Source: Candidatus Nomurabacteria bacterium (GTDB lineage Bacteria > Patescibacteriota > Minisyncoccia > Phycocordibacterales > UBA9973). From it: 14,944 bases of DNA. This document shows positions 11,459 to 14,944 of the stretch, one piece after another. A program made the translations under genes and the position numbers. A model generated the notes under the pieces. The model saw only the letters and a list, made by a program, of their open reading frames with translations. It was not told the origin of the DNA and did no database searches. Position 1 is the stretch's first letter, and every line of letters starts with the position of its first letter. The stretch spans positions 1 to 14,944 of the forward strand of contig CALRFC010000014.1 in NCBI GenBank assembly GCA_943356395.1, read 5' to 3'.

Positions 11459-11911
11459 CTACCAGCCGTTCGCAAGAATTATATATTTCGTCATATTTTC
11501 CCGTCCGAACAGATCAATGAGGCAATTCGAAGCCGTGTTGTCGCTCTGTTCGAGCATAAGGGAAAGCAACTTGTCGATCGTTGCGGATTCGCCCGCGGAA
11601 AGGAGCGGTTCGGAGCTTCCGGGAAAAAGCCGCGCATCGTGATCGACATCGTTTGGAGATTTCACAACAATTTTTTCGTCGAGCGAATGCATGCCCGCCT
11701 CGATCTGGCGCAAGACTTCCGCGCCGATAAAAATCTTGTAGACGGAAGCCGGATAGACGAATTCATCGAGATTGACCCCGAAGATTTTCGGTTCCGACGC
11801 TTTGAGATCGACGAGTGCGATCGCAAAAAAAGAGCCGCGAAGAAATCCGCGACTCTCCATTATCTCACGAATCTCCGCGGATCTTTTGCTGTCATTTTTT
11901 AGAATGCTCAT
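11459..11911 (-). CDS. N-terminal fragment of the serine hydrolase (SxxK and SDN motifs)
   Basis: This 150-residue reading frame carries the nucleophile motif (S56-V-Y-K59) and SDN (123-125) and ends NGW-UAG, before the C-terminal half of the fold. On its own it would lack the strand bearing the KTG-type motif and should not be catalytically complete. Translation can be coupled to rplI through the ATGA overlap at 11911-11908. Confidence 0.75.
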   Translation of the reverse strand: MSILKNDSKRSAEIREIMESRGFLRGSFFAIALVDLKASEPKIFGVNLDEFVYPASVYKIFIGAEVLRQIEAGMHSLDEKIVVKSPNDVDHDARLFPGSSEPLLSAGESATIDKLLSLMLEQSDNTASNCLIDLFGRENMTKYIILANGW

Positions 11912-12354
11912 TTCACTCTCGAAACCACGATTTTAAACATGACGCTCTTGCCTTTCACGGAAATCGGAACTTCGTGCTCGCCGGTCGTCTTTATCGGCTT
12001 TTCAAGCTTGATGTATTCCGGATCGATGACGATGAAATGTCTTTTCTCGAGCGCCTTTGATATGTCTTCGGCGTGGATCGAAGCGAAGAGGTGTCCTTCG
12101 TCGTTGCCCTTCCCTTCCATGAGGAGCGTAACTTTTTTCAGATCCGCCAAGCTCTTTTCGAGGAGCGTATCCTGCACCTCGTGCTCGATAATGATGTTCT
12201 TTTTCGTGCGCTCCAATTCGGCGAGCGCCGATTGCGTCGCCTCTTTCACCAGTCCTTTCGGGATAAGAGCGTTCCGCGCGTATCCGTCGGGAATGTCTTT
12301 GACTTCGTATTTCTTGCCCACTTTGGGGACATCGCGGAGTAGGATTATTTTCAT
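11908..12354 (-). CDS. rplI: 50S ribosomal protein bL9
   Basis: bL9 binds 23S rRNA at the base of the L1 stalk and extends away from the ribosome. The 148-residue protein starts MKIILLRDVPKVGKKYEVKD and has the signature DGYARNALIPKGLVKEAT, a connecting charged helix (about 41-75) and a C-terminal domain ending SVMFKIVVSRVK. Full length for the family. Its TGA stop overlaps the ATG of the serine hydrolase (ATGA), an arrangement usually meaning translational coupling. rpsF, ssb and rpsR, common neighbours of rplI, are absent. bL9 is reported missing in several CPR lineages, so its presence helps narrow the taxon. Confidence 0.97.
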   Translation of the reverse strand: MKIILLRDVPKVGKKYEVKDIPDGYARNALIPKGLVKEATQSALAELERTKKNIIIEHEVQDTLLEKSLADLKKVTLLMEGKGNDEGHLFASIHAEDISKALEKRHFIVIDPEYIKLEKPIKTTGEHEVPISVKGKSVMFKIVVSRVK

Positions 12355-12366
12355 AAAAAATTATTG

Positions 12367-12440
12367 CTAAATTAGTATATTAGTAAGTTGGCATGTTAAA
12401 CAAAAATTGATTTCTAATTTACTAGCTTACCACCTTACTT
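12367..12440. repeat. interlocked inverted repeats between ctp and rplI
   Basis: Segments P (12367-12383, CTAAATTAGTATATTAG) and Q (12379-12395) are followed by near-complements of P (12414-12425, CTAATTTACTAG) and of Q (12426-12440), again in the order P-Q-P'-Q' as seen upstream of ftsW. The match is imperfect (about 10/12 and 13/17). The block spans the ctp stop and the rplI -10 box. Confidence 0.45.
12374..12379 (-). promoter_or_regulatory. -10 box of rplI
   Basis: On the minus strand TATACT lies 19 bases before the ATG at 12354, within the word-repeat region. The expected leader is about 13 bases. No Shine-Dalgarno. Confidence 0.5.
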
Positions 12441-13646
12441 ATTGAGTATCTCTAGCGCCTTCTTGAACTGCAGATCGTCTTTCGAATAGTCCGTCGTCGA
12501 ATCTTTCGATTTTACGACAATATCGGGCGTGAGTCCATGCTCCGATATCGAGATGCCGTTTGGCGTGAGCCACTTGGCGATCGTCACTTTGAGCGCGGTG
12601 TCTTTAGTGATCGGCACGAGCTCCTGCACCGAACCTTTTCCGAAAGTCTGCTCGCCGACAAGCGTCGCGATCTTGTATTCCGAAAGCGCGCCGGCGAATA
12701 TTTCCGATGCCGACGCCGATCCTTTATCGACAAGAATGACGATTTTCGCGTCGCGGGGAAATCCGTCGTACCCCTTGCTCAAGTGATGATCCGGCTTCGC
12801 GATGTCGCCATAATCTTCCGTCACGACGACTTTTCCTTCCGGAATGAACCAGCTCGCCATATTGATGGCTTCATCGAGATAGCCGCCCGGATTCCCGCGC
12901 AAATCGATCACGAGCTTCTTCAATCCCGAGCCGATGAAATTGCGGATGGCAGCGAGAAAAAGATCGTAGACATTCGCGTTGAAATTGTAGATCGATATGA
13001 TCTTGACCCCGTTTGCGGCCTCTTTTTCTTCGAGCGTCGGCAGAGAAATCGTGTCGCGTATGAGCGTGAATTCTTTCGGCACGGAAATCCCTTCCCGGAA
13101 GATCGTCAGCTTCACGGGAGTCCCTTTTTCTCCGCGGATCTTGTCGATGGCCTGATCGATCGTCATGTCGGCCGTCGAAACGCCGTCGATCTTTATGATC
13201 TTGTCGCCGGCTTTTATCCCCGAATCATACGATGGCGTGCCTTTCAAGGGTGCGATGACGGTAATGATTCCGTCTTTCATGCCGACTTCCATGCCGATGC
13301 CGCCGAATTCTCCGGCAATGGTGGAATTGAAATCCTTCGTTTCTTCCGGCGAGAAGAAAACGGTGTACGGATCGTTCATCGAAGACGCGAGCCCTTTGAT
13401 CGCTCCCCACACGCGATCGGAATCTTGTATCTTTTCGGCGTGCGGAAATTTCTTGTTCAGGATCTGCCATGTCTTCCAGAACGGCGCGAAGTCGGCGGCC
13501 GTTTCGGCGGATCCGTCGCTGTGCGCGACTTCCGGCATGATGATCGGATCTTCCGCTCTGCTCAAACTGCGCCCGAAAACGGTGCCCAAGAGAAAGACGC
13601 AGATTATGACAGCAATTTGCGGGACGATATGCTTGTACTTCTGCAT
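12435..13646 (-). CDS. C-terminal processing peptidase, S41 family (Ctp)
   Basis: Ctp proteases degrade or trim envelope proteins from their C-termini. The 403-residue protein has an N-terminal hydrophobic signal or anchor (about 9-25), an N-terminal helical region ending SSMNDPYTVFFSPEE, a PDZ domain (about 113-195: FGGIGMEVGMKDGI, then GIKAGDKIIKIDGV) and the S41 core with VIDLRGNPGGYLDEA (247-260). The Ser-Lys dyad is in KGSASASEIFAGAL and GEQTFGKGSVQE. The second serine (S312) and K337 are 25 residues apart, as in the plant D1 protease S372/K397 pair. All motifs are intact. The start has no Shine-Dalgarno, and TAGAAT lies 9 bases upstream. It is flanked by envelope genes, so cell-wall hydrolases or their regulators are plausible substrates. 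Confidence 0.96.
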   Translation of the reverse strand: MQKYKHIVPQIAVIICVFLLGTVFGRSLSRAEDPIIMPEVAHSDGSAETAADFAPFWKTWQILNKKFPHAEKIQDSDRVWGAIKGLASSMNDPYTVFFSPEETKDFNSTIAGEFGGIGMEVGMKDGIITVIAPLKGTPSYDSGIKAGDKIIKIDGVSTADMTIDQAIDKIRGEKGTPVKLTIFREGISVPKEFTLIRDTISLPTLEEKEAANGVKIISIYNFNANVYDLFLAAIRNFIGSGLKKLVIDLRGNPGGYLDEAINMASWFIPEGKVVVTEDYGDIAKPDHHLSKGYDGFPRDAKIVILVDKGSASASEIFAGALSEYKIATLVGEQTFGKGSVQELVPITKDTALKVTIAKWLTPNGISISEHGLTPDIVVKSKDSTTDYSKDDLQFKKALEILNK

Positions 13647-13655
13647 AGAAGCTTA

Positions 13656-13661
13656 ATTCTA
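13656..13661 (-). promoter_or_regulatory. -10 box of ctp, near-leaderless
   Basis: On the minus strand TAGAAT (5/6 match) ends 9 bases before the ATG at 13646, predicting a leader of 1-3 bases. Confidence 0.45.
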
Positions 13662-13701
13662 ACGAATTTTGGAAAATAAAGGAACTTGCCTAAAATATTG
13701 T

Positions 13702-14944
13702 TTACTGGCTTAAAGCATTGTTGTGGACGAGAGCGCTTTCGGTATATTTGTTCGTCGGATCCCAAAGCATCCACGAATCGAGTCCGGCGTCCGCGGTCGC
13801 TTTCATCTGGGCCTTCACCATCTCCGGAGTGTAGTGGACGGGATAATTGAAATCCTGCAGCCACGGGCGGATCTGTTCTTTCGACAGATGCGCGCGGAGA
13901 TCCTCCGGCAAAGACAGATCGTTCTTTTGCGCGTTGAGTCGGATCACCGCCTGATCGAGCGAATATTTTACGATCTCATACGGATGCGCGTTCACATCCT
14001 TGTAGCCGAGGAATCCGGCGTAGTAATGCGACGGATACACCATCGGCGCGACGAAATCGAACGCCGCGAGCGCATTTTCCAAAAGCTGTCCGATGCCGAG
14101 GTCGTCGGTGTTTGTCGTCGTCATGCCGAAAATATCTCCGGAAATCGGAATCGTGCCTGAAAAATGCTCATGCAAGTATTGGAAAAAGCCGTTAACGACT
14201 TCAGATTTTTTCTTGCCTTCGCTTATTGGATAAAAAATGTCTTTCAGATTTCCGTCGGACGGAAAGCGGATGTAGTCGAAATTGAGTTCGTCGAATCCGG
14301 CGACATCGTGCGCTTCGCGTCCGATGGCGACGGCGTAGTCCCAGACTTTTTTTGAGCCGGCATCGAGCCATTTTGCATGGCGATTGTCCGACCAGAGTAT
14401 CTTTTGGTCGCTTTTCTTCTTGATCGCCTCACTCGGCCACGCTTCCGCGAGATACGGGTCTTGGAAAACCGCGATACGCCCGATGACATAGATTCCCTTT
14501 GAATGAAGGAGATCGATGAAAGCCCCGACATCTTTTATTCTTTTTTCGGGCGAGCCGATTTTCTGGATTTCCGGATCGGAAACGGCAAACGAAATCCTTC
14601 CGGTCGAATCTTTCACATCGATCACGACGGCGTTGAGCTCCGTGTCGTCTATCAATTTTACGAGGCGCGAACGGAATGTCTCATTGCCTGCGACCCAGCC
14701 CGACATGTAAATCGCTTTGACGGATTCCGGAGTCGGAATGTGCGTGGCGATGCGCGGAGTGATCGGTGCGATCGGCAAGGTTGCGGCTTTTTGAGAAGAA
14801 TCGTTTATTGCCGCCGTGGAAGAAGAATCAAGGACGGTATTCGCGTCATTCTTTGAATAGCGATCGGTCAGGATATCCGGAAGCCCGAAATATGACAAGC
14901 CGAAGGCGAGCATCAATACTAGGATGAATGCGATTCGTACTTTG
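13702..14944 (-). CDS. putative glycoside hydrolase, PF13200/DUF4015 type (5' truncated by window)
   Basis: The frame is open to the window edge and encodes at least 413 residues. The upstream codons (KVRIAFILVLMLAFGLSYFG) complete a hydrophobic signal or anchor, so the true start lies beyond the window. After a Ser/Ala/Pro-rich linker comes a TIM-barrel-like domain: VKAIYMSGWVAG, LNAVVIDVKDSTGRISF, GIYVIGRIAVFQDPYLA, WLDAGSKKVWDYAVAI, AGFDELNFDYIRFPSDG, ISGDIFGMTTTNTDDLGIGQ, FVAPMVYPSHYYAGFLG, IRPWLQDFNYP and LDSWMLWDPTNKYT. These match the putative glycosyl hydrolase family PF13200 common in CPR and Firmicutes; the substrate is unknown. Candidate acidic residues are in DELNFDYIRFP. It lies 55 bases upstream of ctp on the same strand, another envelope gene. 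Confidence 0.9.
   Translation of the reverse strand, partial: KVRIAFILVLMLAFGLSYFGLPDILTDRYSKNDANTVLDSSSTAAINDSSQKAATLPIAPITPRIATHIPTPESVKAIYMSGWVAGNETFRSRLVKLIDDTELNAVVIDVKDSTGRISFAVSDPEIQKIGSPEKRIKDVGAFIDLLHSKGIYVIGRIAVFQDPYLAEAWPSEAIKKKSDQKILWSDNRHAKWLDAGSKKVWDYAVAIGREAHDVAGFDELNFDYIRFPSDGNLKDIFYPISEGKKKSEVVNGFFQYLHEHFSGTIPISGDIFGMTTTNTDDLGIGQLLENALAAFDFVAPMVYPSHYYAGFLGYKDVNAHPYEIVKYSLDQAVIRLNAQKNDLSLPEDLRAHLSKEQIRPWLQDFNYPVHYTPEMVKAQMKATADAGLDSWMLWDPTNKYTESALVHNNALSQ

Larger units (their letters stand above)
10937..11911 (-). pseudogene. class A beta-lactamase-like serine hydrolase interrupted by one in-frame UAG
   Basis: Two reading frames, 11911-11459 and 11458-10937, are in the same phase and separated only by a TAG at 11461-11459 (codon 151 of 324). 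Joined, they give one class A beta-lactamase/PBP-like fold: SxxK as PASVYKIF (S56, K59), SDN as QSDNTASN (S123-N125), LILANGW-stop-GSDVTRKFLD across the break, and C-terminal WSHDAGVVTG. The usual KTG triad just before that segment reads TKG (about 268-270), so the third motif is altered. No signal peptide is seen. The start codon overlaps the rplI stop (ATGA). Options are a recent nonsense mutation, amber readthrough, a two-piece protein, or a sequencing error. UAG ends other genes here (gltX, murG, M23), so general recoding is unlikely. Confidence 0.8.

Noticed and set aside
10937..11911. Stop-codon reassignment of UAG in this genome
   Set aside because: UAG terminates several complete genes here (murG, gltX, M23, three-TM), so general recoding does not fit; only a local event is supported.
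12537..13679. 380-residue open frame opposite ctp
   Set aside because: It is a compositional shadow of the S41 gene: Arg/His/Asp-rich with no domain, and ctp on the other strand has every family motif.

Overview
The window looks like a chromosomal segment of a Candidate Phyla Radiation (Patescibacteria) genome, most likely Parcubacteria. Reasons: reduced intergenic space, almost no Shine-Dalgarno sequences, a shortened mra/mur cluster, a free-standing SWIB protein, an Ada-like zinc-site membrane protein and a PF13200-type (DUF4015) putative glycoside hydrolase, all familiar from that group. bL9 (rplI) is present, and this protein is reported missing from several other CPR lineages. TAA, TAG and TGA all end genes here, so the UGA=Gly code of Gracilibacteria/Absconditabacteria does not apply. 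The lineage call is inference; there is no 16S gene in the window.

Layout. Bases 2-169 hold the 3' end of an unrecognised gene. Bases 184-3670 hold mraY, ftsW and murG on the + strand (peptidoglycan lipid II synthesis and polymerisation), with murD absent from its usual place between mraY and ftsW. Bases 3671-4690 are an AT-richer insert with two small minus-strand genes (a two-TM protein and a short lipoprotein) and two identical 41-bp repeats, each followed by a terminator hairpin. Bases 4706-7424 hold gltX and, one base later, a secreted coiled-coil M23 peptidase. Bases 7461-8745 hold small genes: a cold-shock protein, a 22-residue lysine-rich ORF, a SWIB-domain protein and a three-TM protein. 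Convergent to these is a minus-strand CAP-domain secreted protein (8968-9882), then an Ada-like membrane protein (10017-10424), divergent from rpmA (10513-10785). From 10937 to the end everything is on the minus strand: a class A beta-lactamase-like serine hydrolase interrupted by one in-frame UAG, rplI (overlapping it by ATGA), a ctp S41 protease, and a PF13200-type protein running off the window.

Functionally most genes serve the cell envelope (mraY, ftsW, murG, M23 peptidase, CAP protein, Ada-like protein, serine hydrolase, Ctp, PF13200 protein), with translation genes between them (gltX, rpmA, rplI).

The least ordinary material is non-coding. (1) Several genes have a -10 box 6-9 bases before the start codon, predicting leaderless or near-leaderless mRNAs. 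(2) Long perfect palindromes occur singly or stacked in gene junctions (8252-8304, 8793-8889, 10807-10944), several without a U-tract. (3) Degenerate repeats upstream of ftsW and rplI have an interlocked X-Y-X'-Y' inverted order. (4) The serine hydrolase is split by a single amber codon while both halves otherwise stay in frame. I see no CRISPR array, transposase, phage gene, tRNA or rRNA.
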